Below are positions 15,546 to 22,598 of a stretch of DNA of 62,554 nucleotides, in pieces (position 1 is the stretch's first letter; the number at the start of each line of letters is the position of its first letter). The DNA lies in NCBI GenBank assembly GCA_031262035.1, contig JAISIL010000083.1, forward strand, positions 1 through 62,554, in the 5' to 3' direction. A program made the translations under genes and the position numbers. This DNA comes from Spirochaetaceae bacterium (GTDB lineage Bacteria; Spirochaetota; Spirochaetia; Treponematales; Breznakiellaceae). The notes under the pieces were generated by a model. That model searched no databases and was not told where the DNA came from. It saw only the letters and a program-made list of their open reading frames with translations.

Positions 15546-15574
15546 ATTATACGCGATTTTTGCATTCCCGTCAA
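15546..15574 (-). promoter_or_regulatory. Promoter of the membrane-protein operon
   Basis: Minus strand TTGACG (15,574-15,569), 17 nt, TATAAT (15,551-15,546), 8 nt to ATG at 15,537. No Shine-Dalgarno site; likely leaderless. Confidence 0.78.
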
Positions 15575-15593
15575 GGGCTCTGTACAGCACTTT

Positions 15594-15712
15594 CAGGGTA
15601 AAATCATTCAACCACGAATAATACGAATCGGCTTCGCCGACACGAATGAAGAATGATATTCGTGTCCGCCGTAAGGCGGATTCATGTTATTCGTGGTGGT
15701 TTATGCTCTGGA
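15594..15712. repeat. ATTCGTG palindromic element, shorter variant
   Basis: Starts CAGGGTAAAATCATT, then AACCACGAAT, hairpins CGGCTTCGCCG and CCGCCGTAAGGCGG, and ATTCGTGG. The right end has decayed to GCTCTGGAC. The small internal hairpins differ in sequence from other copies but still pair. It separates two divergent promoters. Confidence 0.8.
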
Positions 15713-15737
15713 CAGAAAGTGCTTGAAATACTATAAT
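15709..15737 (+). promoter_or_regulatory. Promoter of the aminotransferase gene
   Basis: TGGACA (15,709-15,714), 17 nt, TATAAT (15,732-15,737). The -35 box overlaps the end of the palindromic element. The leader contains TTGGAGGGATT just before the ATG. Confidence 0.75.
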
Positions 15738-15765
15738 GGGGTAGCAAAGATTTTTTGGAGGGATT

Positions 15766-17247
15766 ATGGAAAGTTTATATTCTGCTGAGTTGAAGCGTTA
15801 TGTTGATGCTGAGGGGGTTACGAAAAAGCTTGATGCGTTGATTAAGGCGCCGGTTTACAGTATTTCGAAGGCGGCGCTTGCTGATTATGAGAAGAATTAT
15901 TTTGAGGCCAGGTGCCAGAAATCAAAGGGGATGATTGAAGAGGCAAAAAGTGTGATTCCCGGCGGGGTGCAGCATAATCTGGCCTTTAATTATCCCTTTC
16001 CGCTGGTGTTTACCAGGGCATCGAAGAATAAACTTTACGATATTGATGGGAATGAGTATTTTGATTTTCTGCAGGCGGGCGGGCCGACGGTGCTTGGTTC
16101 TAATCCGGAAGAAGTTCGCAGCAAGGTGATTGAGCTCTTGAATGATTGCGGGCCTTCTACCGGGCTCTTTCATGAGTATGAATATAAGTTGGCAAAGAAG
16201 ATAAGCGATTTGTTCCATACCGTAGATAAGTTTCGGATGTTCGGTTCGGGGACGGAGGCCTGTATGGCGGCTGTTCGTGTGGCCCGGCTTGCAACTAAAA
16301 AGAAGAATATTGTAAAAATGGGCGGGGCCTATCATGGCTGGAGCGACCAATTGGCCTATGGTATTCGTATACCGGGCACAAAGGGCCTGCAATCCCAGGG
16401 GATTCCGGGCTTTATTTTTGCACACACCCAGGAGTTTTTCCCCAATGATATAGACAGTTTGAAGCGGGTGCTGCGGCGAAACCAATTGCATGGAGGCACC
16501 GCCTGTGTGTTTATGGAACCTGTAGGCCCGGAAAGCGGCACACGGCCTTTAAGCAGGGGCTTTAATGCAGAGGTTGAAGCCCTCTGCCGGAAATACGGGG
16601 CCTTGCTGGTTTTTGACGAGGTGGTGACCGGTTTCCGTGTGGGAATGGGCGGCGCACAAGGCTACTTTAGCGTGTCGCCTGACCTTACCGTTTTTGGGAA
16701 GGTTGTAGCCGGTGGATACCCCGGGGCAGGCGGCCTTGGCGGTAAAAAGGAATACATGAGGTATCTGGGTGCAGGCCTTGACGAAGGGGTTGGTATTAAA
16801 AAGGCTCTGGTTGGCGGCACCCTTGCTGCAACACCGCTTAGCTGTTGTGCAGGCTACCATATGATTTGCGAAATGGAAAAGCAAAAGGCGCCGGAAAAGG
16901 CAAATGATATGGGCGACCTCTTAACGGACGGCCTTAATGCCCTTATCGAAAAGCACAAGCTGCCATTCGTTGCACACAATGTCGGTTCTATCTGCCACCT
17001 GGATACGGTAGGAACTATGCACTTTGCCATCAATTGGCACAAACCATGGACTATTCCCAATGTGCTTAAGGAAACAAGCATTCGTAAAAAGGAAATGGAA
17101 CATATAGGCGCTGCGTATATGGCAGAAGGTTTGGTGACACTTGCCGGTAACCGCTTGTATACAAATGCTGCATATACAAAAGAAGATGTTGATGAGGCAT
17201 TACGGCGATTCGATAGTGTGTTTTCGAGGGTGGAGAAAATAGTATAA
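15766..17247 (+). CDS. Class-III aminotransferase, glutamate-1-semialdehyde aminomutase-like
   Basis: PLP enzyme. IPGGVQHNL and YDIDGNEYFDFLQAGGP are typical of the GSA-aminomutase branch, FGSGTEACMAAVRVAR binds phosphate, VFDEVVTGFRVG holds the PLP-pyridine Asp and FGKVVAGGYPGA the Schiff-base Lys. At 493 aa it has about 50 residues before the usual GSAM start, so it is more likely an amino-acid or amino-sugar aminotransferase of this branch than HemL itself. Strong GGAGGGA site. Followed by the class II aldolase 65 nt later; the two may form a small catabolic operon. Confidence 0.85.
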   Translation: MESLYSAELKRYVDAEGVTKKLDALIKAPVYSISKAALADYEKNYFEARCQKSKGMIEEAKSVIPGGVQHNLAFNYPFPLVFTRASKNKLYDIDGNEYFDFLQAGGPTVLGSNPEEVRSKVIELLNDCGPSTGLFHEYEYKLAKKISDLFHTVDKFRMFGSGTEACMAAVRVARLATKKKNIVKMGGAYHGWSDQLAYGIRIPGTKGLQSQGIPGFIFAHTQEFFPNDIDSLKRVLRRNQLHGGTACVFMEPVGPESGTRPLSRGFNAEVEALCRKYGALLVFDEVVTGFRVGMGGAQGYFSVSPDLTVFGKVVAGGYPGAGGLGGKKEYMRYLGAGLDEGVGIKKALVGGTLAATPLSCCAGYHMICEMEKQKAPEKANDMGDLLTDGLNALIEKHKLPFVAHNVGSICHLDTVGTMHFAINWHKPWTIPNVLKETSIRKKEMEHIGAAYMAEGLVTLAGNRLYTNAAYTKEDVDEALRRFDSVFSRVEKIV

Positions 17248-17285
17248 CCACGAATAACACGAATCGGCTTTGCCGACACGAATAA
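17246..17285. repeat. Partial ATTCGTG element
   Basis: AACCACGAATAACACGAATC plus the hairpin CGGCTTTGCCG: the left part of the element only. It begins within the stop codon of the aminotransferase gene and fills most of the gap to the aldolase. Confidence 0.7.
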
Positions 17286-17312
17286 TCTATAATGTGGTTA
17301 ATAAGGATGTAT

Positions 17313-18167
17313 ATGAATATAAACGAAGCGAAACAGCAGGTGATTAGCGCCTGTCATGAGTTGGTGGGAAAGGGGCTTGTTGCTCGGACCTGGGGGAATG
17401 TGTCTTGTCGTATTGATGATACCCACATGGCCCTTACTCCAAGCGGGGTGAGTTATGAGCGTTTAAATAATGATAATATTGTTGTCATTGATATAGATAC
17501 ACTGCAGTATGAGGGGAGCGTAAAACCTTCCAGTGAAAAGCGGATTCATGCGGCGGTTTATAGGCATTTCCCAGAGGCAGGGTTTGTGGTGCATACTCAT
17601 CAGACTTATGCGACAATGGTTAGTGTGGCGGGGTATAAAGAGCTCACGCAAAGACGCAAAGACGCAAAGAGTTTTGATGTTGCGCTTGCATCTTATGGGC
17701 TGCCGGGAACCAAGAAGTTGTCCTCTGCTGTGGAAGATGCACTGGGGCGTGGTCGGGATATTTTGATGGAGCGGCATGGGGTGCTGACCTGGGGGGCGAC
17801 ACAGGATGAGGCGATTGAAAGGGCGCTGAGGCTTGAAGAATTGTGCAGGGGCTTTGTTGATGAGGTGGTCTCGACAGGCTCAACCACCGGGAAGCAGTCG
17901 GTGGTCGAGCTTGTCGAGACCACAAAGCCTGTCTTTATTCCTGCGATGCTTGATGATTTTGCTCAGATTGCAGGTTTTAGGATGCAGCCTGGTGTGTTAC
18001 CACCTGCCAAAGTGCCGGGCGATGAAGAGGCTATCAGAATTCTTGCTGAAAAAAATACCCTGGCCTACAAGTATGCAGCCTGTTTTGGCAAGGTAAAGGG
18101 GCTCCCCTTTATTGATGTAGCCCTGATGCGTTTTGTGTATCTCAAAAAGTATTCAAAGCGCTATTAA
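17313..18167 (+). CDS. Class II aldolase family protein with in-frame repeat insertions
   Basis: Fuculose-phosphate/ribulose-phosphate aldolase-like zinc enzyme that cleaves or epimerises sugar phosphates. Seen: ARTWGNVSCRID, LTPSGVSYE, PSSEKRIHAAVY (catalytic Glu), VVHTHQTYATMV (two zinc His) and MERHGVLTWG (third zinc His). I chose the third ATG at 17,313 because TAAGGA lies 5 nt before it. Two repeat families are inserted in frame: 17,640-17,670 encodes LTQRRKDAK, identical to the peptide in YmdB, and 17,864-17,923 encodes VVSTGSTTG and VVELVETTK from a palindromic pair. Metal and catalytic residues are intact. The end overlaps the next, convergent gene by 15 nt. Confidence 0.88.
   Translation: MNINEAKQQVISACHELVGKGLVARTWGNVSCRIDDTHMALTPSGVSYERLNNDNIVVIDIDTLQYEGSVKPSSEKRIHAAVYRHFPEAGFVVHTHQTYATMVSVAGYKELTQRRKDAKSFDVALASYGLPGTKKLSSAVEDALGRGRDILMERHGVLTWGATQDEAIERALRLEELCRGFVDEVVSTGSTTGKQSVVELVETTKPVFIPAMLDDFAQIAGFRMQPGVLPPAKVPGDEEAIRILAEKNTLAYKYAACFGKVKGLPFIDVALMRFVYLKKYSKRY
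17864..17923. repeat. REP-like inverted pair inside the aldolase gene
   Basis: GGTGGTCTCGACAGGCTCAA (17,864 on) and GGTGGTCGAGCTTGTCGAGA (17,900 on) are inverted copies of the element also seen at 8,534 and 22,375. The reading frame passes through both. Confidence 0.8.
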
Positions 18168-19016
18168 GCTATTAAACTGATAGCTTATTGTTCCGTCTGC
18201 ATGGACAGTAACACGGAGATAATCGCCGGTTTTTTCAAAATTATCCAGGCAAATGTATTTGCAGCCTTTCACTTGCTGAACTATTTCTTTATGTAAATGG
18301 CCCGAAAGATAGGCTTTTGCATTGGAATTTGAAAGGATTGAAATAAAGCGTGCCCTTTCCTGCAGGTTGGGGAAACCGGCATAGTCTGGTGCGAATGGAT
18401 TAGCGGTAGCCCATAAATTGTTATGCGAAAAAACAAAGGTGTTTGCAGGCGCCGATTGTAGCTCGTGTTGAAGCCAATCCAATTGGGCTGCACCAAAGGT
18501 GCCATTGGCGCTGTCAAGAAAAATCAGTTTTGTATTGCCGTCATTGCTTTCTGTTGCATACCGTGTAGAGCCGATAAGTTCTTTCCAATTAGCCCAGTTA
18601 CCAAAATAAATATCATGATTTCCGATTACAAGATAGCAGGGAATTGGCCAGCTTTTTGTTATATCAATACACTTTTGAATTTCAGAATATTCACCGCTCT
18701 GAGTTATATCGCCACAGAGGACAACGAATTTATCACTTGGCTGAATAGGAAGCTCATTAAGTTTAGTCTTTAAATCTACAGCAATATGAATGTCTGAGAG
18801 AAAAAGAAAAGAGAAATCGGCGCCGCTGTCAGGTGGTTTTGGCGGCGAAGCATTATCAAAATAGGGAAAAGAATTGGCCGATTTAAGCCTTTCTTCGAGG
18901 CTTGTAGATGCAATAGCTCCTAAAAAGTCATTTTCGCATGATAAACAGCTTATGCATACAAGACATACACAAATACTGTATATACTACATAATCTACCTG
19001 TTAGTTTTACTACCAT
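18153..19016 (-). CDS. Exported calcineurin-like metallophosphoesterase
   Basis: The N-terminus (to about residue 28) is a signal sequence with a likely lipobox (LSC), so it is a probable periplasmic or surface lipoprotein. The catalytic set is complete: FLSDIHIAVD (Asp, His), VLCGDITQSGEY (Asp), VIGNHDIYF (Asn, His), FVFSHNN (His) and YLSGHLHKE (two His). Substrate unknown. Its ATG overlaps the stop of the upstream gene (7 nt), so the two are coupled. Its 3' end overlaps the converging aldolase gene. Confidence 0.87.
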   Translation of the reverse strand: MVVKLTGRLCSIYSICVCLVCISCLSCENDFLGAIASTSLEERLKSANSFPYFDNASPPKPPDSGADFSFLFLSDIHIAVDLKTKLNELPIQPSDKFVVLCGDITQSGEYSEIQKCIDITKSWPIPCYLVIGNHDIYFGNWANWKELIGSTRYATESNDGNTKLIFLDSANGTFGAAQLDWLQHELQSAPANTFVFSHNNLWATANPFAPDYAGFPNLQERARFISILSNSNAKAYLSGHLHKEIVQQVKGCKYICLDNFEKTGDYLRVTVHADGTISYQFNSLIAL

Positions 19017-19756
19017 GTTAGTTTTACTGCACTCCTTAAAATAAAGCCCTCAAAGTTTGTAGTCAAACCGGAAAACCCTGTTTGTAAAAAAGTAAGATTG
19101 TTTTCGATAGAAAGACGCTCGCTAATAGCCAGATTGCAAAATAGTTTTAAATACAATTGCCAAATCATGCTTGAACAATAATACTCATCAAAGTTCGCAA
19201 TAGTTATACCGCTCTGTATTTTCTGTTTTGAAAATGCATGAAAGCTAAAAGGATATAAGGTGAGTGATAGCGCAATACTGCCCTCCGGCCCGGTATTCAC
19301 TTCGTAAAATCTGCTCCACAGAGTGTTTATTCCAACGGAGGCATCAATGTAAGTACTTTTAAAAGAAATAAAGGGGATGAGCGCATTGAGTGTATTTTGG
19401 TATTCCGGTATTCCCAAATACTGATACAGGACATGAACTGAAAAATACTTCAGTGGCTCCCAGGGAATTACAGACAGGGAAAGGCCTGCATCGGCAAAGG
19501 CAACATGTTCTGTATAATAGGGATTTTTGCTAAAAAGATATCCTCCGGCTACATCGACTGCATGTATAAACTGCAAACCACCCTTTAGAAATACCTCGCC
19601 CTCATTGCGAAACTGTCTGCTGTAATCCCAGCCGAGGCCGGCGCTTATTTCAGCCTTTGTTATACTGTTTTGCCCTGCGGCATCATCTGCCTGCAAGTTT
19701 GGCACTGCAAAACAGAAGCAGAGAAGAAAAAAAACGATAAAAAACTTGGCCTGCAT
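19010..19756 (-). CDS. Probable outer-membrane beta-barrel protein
   Basis: 248 residues. Signal peptide of about 22 residues (FFIVFFLLCFCFAVPNLQA), then alternating hydrophobic/polar strands rich in aromatic residues, ending with Trp (SAVKLTW), the usual last residue of barrel proteins. No family recognised. Coupled to the phosphoesterase gene downstream. Confidence 0.72.
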   Translation of the reverse strand: MQAKFFIVFFLLCFCFAVPNLQADDAAGQNSITKAEISAGLGWDYSRQFRNEGEVFLKGGLQFIHAVDVAGGYLFSKNPYYTEHVAFADAGLSLSVIPWEPLKYFSVHVLYQYLGIPEYQNTLNALIPFISFKSTYIDASVGINTLWSRFYEVNTGPEGSIALSLTLYPFSFHAFSKQKIQSGITIANFDEYYCSSMIWQLYLKLFCNLAISERLSIENNLTFLQTGFSGLTTNFEGFILRSAVKLTW

Positions 19757-19762
19757 CTGTCG

Positions 19763-19791
19763 TTTATATAATAATATTTGGAATTAGTCAA
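19763..19791 (-). promoter_or_regulatory. Promoter of the barrel/phosphoesterase operon
   Basis: Minus strand TTGACT (19,791-19,786), 17 nt, TATAAA (19,768-19,763), 6 nt to ATG at 19,756. Likely leaderless. Confidence 0.72.
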
Positions 19792-19845
19792 TCGGGTGGA
19801 TAGCGGGTGGGGGGCACTGTTTTCTAAAAGTTGTTTACAAATGGC

Positions 19846-19874
19846 TTGTAATTTTTAGCATTATAGACTAATAT
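19846..19874 (+). promoter_or_regulatory. Promoter of the DUF3791-DUF3990 module
   Basis: TTGTAA (19,846-19,851), 17 nt, TAATAT (19,869-19,874), 6 nt to ATG at 19,881. Likely leaderless. Confidence 0.65.
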
Positions 19875-19880
19875 AAAAAC

Positions 19881-20108
19881 ATGCTTGCAAACGAAGCAAA
19901 AAAGCGGCTTTTTTATTATACCCTCTGTATCGGAGCCTTTGCGAAGGCCAAACATATAGGCCGGCAAGCCGCTTTCAACTATCTGTTACAGTTTCAGGGA
20001 ATAAATTTTCTCATCGATTGCTATGAAGCCGAACACACCTTGTCCCTGGATAATGCCGTGGAAGACTTAACGATCATATGTCATAACAACGGAGGGAATA
20101 TAGAATGA
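19881..20108 (+). CDS. DUF3791-like small protein, putative antitoxin
   Basis: 75 residues; FQGINFLIDCYEAEHTLSLD followed by NAVEDL fits DUF3791, small proteins usually encoded beside DUF3990. The stop overlaps the next ATG (ATGA), giving tight coupling. The partner role, probably neutralising the DUF3990 protein, is an inference from gene order. Confidence 0.7.
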   Translation: MLANEAKKRLFYYTLCIGAFAKAKHIGRQAAFNYLLQFQGINFLIDCYEAEHTLSLDNAVEDLTIICHNNGGNIE

Positions 20109-20602
20109 TTGTGTATCATGGTTCGAATATCGAAATAGGTCAAATAGATTTACAAAAATGCAGGCCATACAAAGATTTTGGACAAGGTTTTTATACAAGC
20201 ATTTACCTCGAACAGGCACAAATAATGGCAGAACGAACTGCACGTATTTATGGCGGCACGGCAACAGTAAGCTGTTTTGCATTGGATGATGAATATCAGA
20301 AAATACCGGGCCTTCATATAAAGCAATTCCCTGAACCAAATGATGAATGGGCGCTATTCGTAATGAATAACCGGAATAAAACTTTTAAAGACTATACAAA
20401 CCTGAATTGTAATATCGATGGCAAATATGATATTGTTGAAGGACCGGTAGCAAATGATGATTTGGTAGCTTTGTTGAATTTATATCTCTCGGGAACTATC
20501 TCAATGCAAGCGCTTCAAAGTGAAATGACTTTCAGAAGATTAACCCATCAGATTTCTTTTCATACTGAAAAGGCAATCGGTTTACTGTCAAAAGAGGCAT
20601 AA
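20105..20602 (+). CDS. DUF3990 protein, putative ADP-ribosyltransferase-like toxin
   Basis: 165 residues. The N-terminus IVYHGSNIEIGQIDL and DFGQGFYTSIYLEQAQIMAE fit DUF3990: an HGS-type first motif and a G-x-GFY-T second motif, resembling the NAD-binding core of ADP-ribosyltransferase folds. Proposed function is a toxin with a small partner; activity is not shown by sequence. It lies between two short genes in the same operon. Confidence 0.72.
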   Translation: MIVYHGSNIEIGQIDLQKCRPYKDFGQGFYTSIYLEQAQIMAERTARIYGGTATVSCFALDDEYQKIPGLHIKQFPEPNDEWALFVMNNRNKTFKDYTNLNCNIDGKYDIVEGPVANDDLVALLNLYLSGTISMQALQSEMTFRRLTHQISFHTEKAIGLLSKEA

Positions 20603-20605
20603 GCA

Positions 20606-20836
20606 ATGGATAAACGTGAACAATTGGTAGACATGGTTTCTTCCGGAGTAATTGATATAATGATAGAAGAAACGCACATTTCAATTCAGGAAACCATGCA
20701 AAAATTCTATAATTCAGAATGTTTTAAAAAGCTTGAAGATTTAGAAACCGGCTTATATCGCGAAAGCCCCGCCTATGTGTATGATTTGTATCAGATTGAA
20801 CAAAAGTATGGGAAGCTTGTGCAGTTAGAGGAGTAA
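20606..20836 (+). CDS. Third gene of the DUF3990 module
   Basis: 76 residues, acidic and helical: SIQETMQKFYNSECFKKLED and TGLYRESPAYVYDLYQIE. Proteins of this look commonly accompany DUF3990 genes; I know no biochemical function. AGAGG lies before the ATG, 3 nt after the previous stop. Confidence 0.65.
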   Translation: MDKREQLVDMVSSGVIDIMIEETHISIQETMQKFYNSECFKKLEDLETGLYRESPAYVYDLYQIEQKYGKLVQLEE

Positions 20837-20874
20837 TCATTAAAGCTCACGTAAAGGATGGTTTCAACACATTA

Positions 20875-21003
20875 TCTCACAAAGGCCACGGAGGTTCTTC
20901 CTTTGTGTTCTTCGTGTCTTTGTGAGAGATTTTACCGCGAACCACGCCAACGGGGTGTCAATGTGGTCGACATTGGTTTATTTTGGTGCCAGGCACTTTT
21001 TTA
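20875..21003 (+). repeat. Composite repeat, left copy
   Basis: TCTCACAAAGGCCACGG / TCTTTGTGAGAGA inverted arms followed by TTTTACCGCGAACCACGCCA and GTGCCAGGCACTTTTTT. A nearly identical direct copy is at 22,437-22,580. The two copies bracket both ParE/RelE-type modules. GTGCC-AG-GGCAC also forms a small hairpin before a T run and might stop transcription. Confidence 0.8.
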
Positions 21004-21009
21004 AGGCAC

Positions 21010-21038
21010 TTGAAACATTCTCTTTTGTCTATTATAAT
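21010..21038 (+). promoter_or_regulatory. Promoter of the first TA pair
   Basis: TTGAAA (21,010-21,015), 17 nt, TATAAT (21,033-21,038). The leader of about 13 nt has AAGAGG at 21,046, 6 nt before the ATG. Confidence 0.75.
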
Positions 21039-21057
21039 TTAAACCAAGAGGTTGCTT

Positions 21058-21273
21058 ATGGTAATGACGATGGATTTAGACAGTAGTCTCGTGGATACAG
21101 TAAAAAGAGTAAGCGGTATTGGGATTGTAAATCAAGCGGTTACAAAGGCATTAACCGAATATATTCGTGTTGCGGCAGCCAATAAATTGGTCTTAGAATT
21201 GGATAAAGGCTGGGAATCAGGCACCAAAAATGGCTGGTTATCTGAAGATGAGGCTTTTGCAGGACTGGAATAA
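21058..21273 (+). CDS. Antitoxin, ribbon-helix-helix / VapB-like
   Basis: 71 residues. MTMDLDSSLVDTVKRVSGIG and VNQAVTKALTEYIR follow the RHH pattern of VapB/CopG antitoxins (short DNA-binding strand plus two helices), with a C-terminal tail (WLSEDEAFAGLE) that would wrap the toxin. AAGAGG precedes this ATG by 6 nt; a TTG six bases upstream is less likely. It should autoregulate the pair. The toxin follows 3 nt later. Confidence 0.78.
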   Translation: MVMTMDLDSSLVDTVKRVSGIGIVNQAVTKALTEYIRVAAANKLVLELDKGWESGTKNGWLSEDEAFAGLE

Positions 21274-21276
21274 ACT

Positions 21277-21588
21277 ATGCCCAAGCTCGCCTATTCACCT
21301 GACTCAAGACAAGACTTGCAGGATATAAAAAGATATATTACTGAAAAATTGCAAAATCCTATTGCAGCCAAGAATGTAATTACCCGTATTAGAAGGGAAA
21401 TACATAAATTAAAAGATACGCCAGGAATTGGCCCGAGCCTTGCTTCACATGTTCCGGTAGAAACTGATTATAGATTCCTTGTTTGTGGAAATTATGTTGC
21501 GTATTACCGGGTAATTGATAACACCGTCTATGTTGTCCGAATCCTGTTGAGTGGACGTGATTATTTTTCTATTCTTTTTCCTGAATAA
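21277..21588 (+). CDS. ParE/RelE-family toxin
   Basis: 103 residues. SPDSRQDLQDIKRYITEKLQ, LKDTPGIGPSL, YRFLVCGNYVAYYRV and VVRILLSGRDYFSILF are standard for ParE/RelE-superfamily toxins, which inhibit gyrase or cleave mRNA on ribosomes. Which activity applies cannot be told. Co-transcribed with the antitoxin. Confidence 0.85.
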   Translation: MPKLAYSPDSRQDLQDIKRYITEKLQNPIAAKNVITRIRREIHKLKDTPGIGPSLASHVPVETDYRFLVCGNYVAYYRVIDNTVYVVRILLSGRDYFSILFPE

Positions 21589-21610
21589 TGTAAGCACAAG
21601 AGCATAAAAA

Positions 21611-21644
21611 TCTCACGCGGAGGCGCAGAGACCGCGGAGCTCCA
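21611..21644. repeat. Half of a GC-rich palindromic element
   Basis: TCTCACGCGGAGGCGCAGAG followed by ACCGCGGAGC; the left arm of the element also seen at 12,527. It lies in the gap between the two TA pairs. Confidence 0.65.
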
Positions 21645-21716
21645 CTAAGCAAATCTCATCTTTTTATCATTGACATTTTTTGAATAATCCTTTATATTAT
21701 TTATAGGAGACACACT

Positions 21717-22001
21717 ATGCCTATAGAACAAGTAGCAAGAAAAACCCGAAAAAAAGCCCCATTTGGTACCCCTTTTCAGATTCAAAGAAAAGCAGAAGCA
21801 ATGAATAACAATGGTCAGGACTCACCCACAGCCGATTGGCCTGCACTAAGCGCAGAGGGCGCCAAACTATTTATTGAAGATATAAAGAAGGCCGATGAAT
21901 ACTGGGCTAATGGAGGGCAAGGCGTAACAATGGATGAAGTCCGAAAATTTATTGAAGATTCAAAGCAAGAGTTAAGACAGAAATATGGAAAAAACAATTG
22001 A
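21717..22001 (+). CDS. Probable antitoxin of the second TA pair
   Basis: 94 residues, first 30 basic (RKTRKKAPFGTPFQIQRK), then a helical acidic part with VTMDEVRKFIEDSKQELRQK. The family is not recognised; position and overlap with a RelE-like gene point to an antitoxin. TAGGAG lies upstream at the right distance. A later ATG (21,801) is possible and would give the acidic half only. Confidence 0.6.
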   Translation: MPIEQVARKTRKKAPFGTPFQIQRKAEAMNNNGQDSPTADWPALSAEGAKLFIEDIKKADEYWANGGQGVTMDEVRKFIEDSKQELRQKYGKNN

Positions 22002-22311
22002 CAAAGAATATGAAGTTATCCCAAGACCTGAAGCATTGTCTATGTTACATGAACACGCCGATTTTCTTGCGCAGGTAAGTTTGCCTGCCGCAGAAAGGCT
22101 TGAAGATATGTTTTATCAAAAAATCAATTCCCTTTCATTCTGGCCTGAACGTTATCGTTGGCTTGAAAATCCTGCAATTCCAAGACATAAATACCGTAGA
22201 TTACCCTTTGAAAAAAATTATATGATAGTCTACCGGGTTACGGAAGACACTGTCTACATTGATTTCGTCCTGGATGCCCGCATGGATTATGCTAGGTTTC
22301 TTGTGCCTTAA
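21985..22311 (+). CDS. RelE/ParE-superfamily toxin of the second TA pair
   Basis: 108 residues. HADFLAQVSLPAAERLEDMF, WPERYRWLENP, YRRLPFEKNYMIVYRV and VYIDFVLDARMDY follow the RelE/ParE fold. Overlaps the antitoxin gene by 17 nt, a coupling typical of these pairs. Confidence 0.82.
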   Translation: MEKTIDKEYEVIPRPEALSMLHEHADFLAQVSLPAAERLEDMFYQKINSLSFWPERYRWLENPAIPRHKYRRLPFEKNYMIVYRVTEDTVYIDFVLDARMDYARFLVP

Positions 22312-22374
22312 TTAATAACCGCGAACCACGCCAACTAGGCGAACGGGGGTGCTGACGGTGGTCGGAAGTTCTCT

Positions 22375-22400
22375 CCGGTGGTCGAGCCTGTCGAGACCAC
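22375..22400. repeat. REP-like palindrome
   Basis: CCGGTGGTCGAGCCTGTCGA then GACCAC: same family as 8,534 and 17,864. Lies just outside the second TA pair with a degraded copy of the CGCGAACCACGCCAA repeat (22,319). Confidence 0.7.
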
Positions 22401-22436
22401 TTGTGGTGCCAGACACTGTTTTCCTGGACAAATTCT

Positions 22437-22580
22437 CTCTCACAAAGGCACAAAAGGCACGGAGAAAAACTTTGTGTTCTTTGTGGCTTTGTGAGAGGTT
22501 TTACCGCGAACCACGCCAACCACGCGAACGGGGTGTCAATGTGGTCGGCATTGGTTTATTTTGGTGCCAGGCACTTTTTT
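22437..22580 (+). repeat. Composite repeat, right copy
   Basis: Direct repeat of 20,875-21,003, with an additional CACGCGAAC duplication and an A-rich segment. See that entry. Confidence 0.8.
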
Positions 22581-22598
22581 GTGAAAATTAATTTCACT

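Noticed and set aside
20105-20602. DUF3990 protein as a RES- or Fic-type toxin
   Set aside because: No HPFxxGNG Fic motif, and the HGS and GFYT segments fit DUF3990 better.
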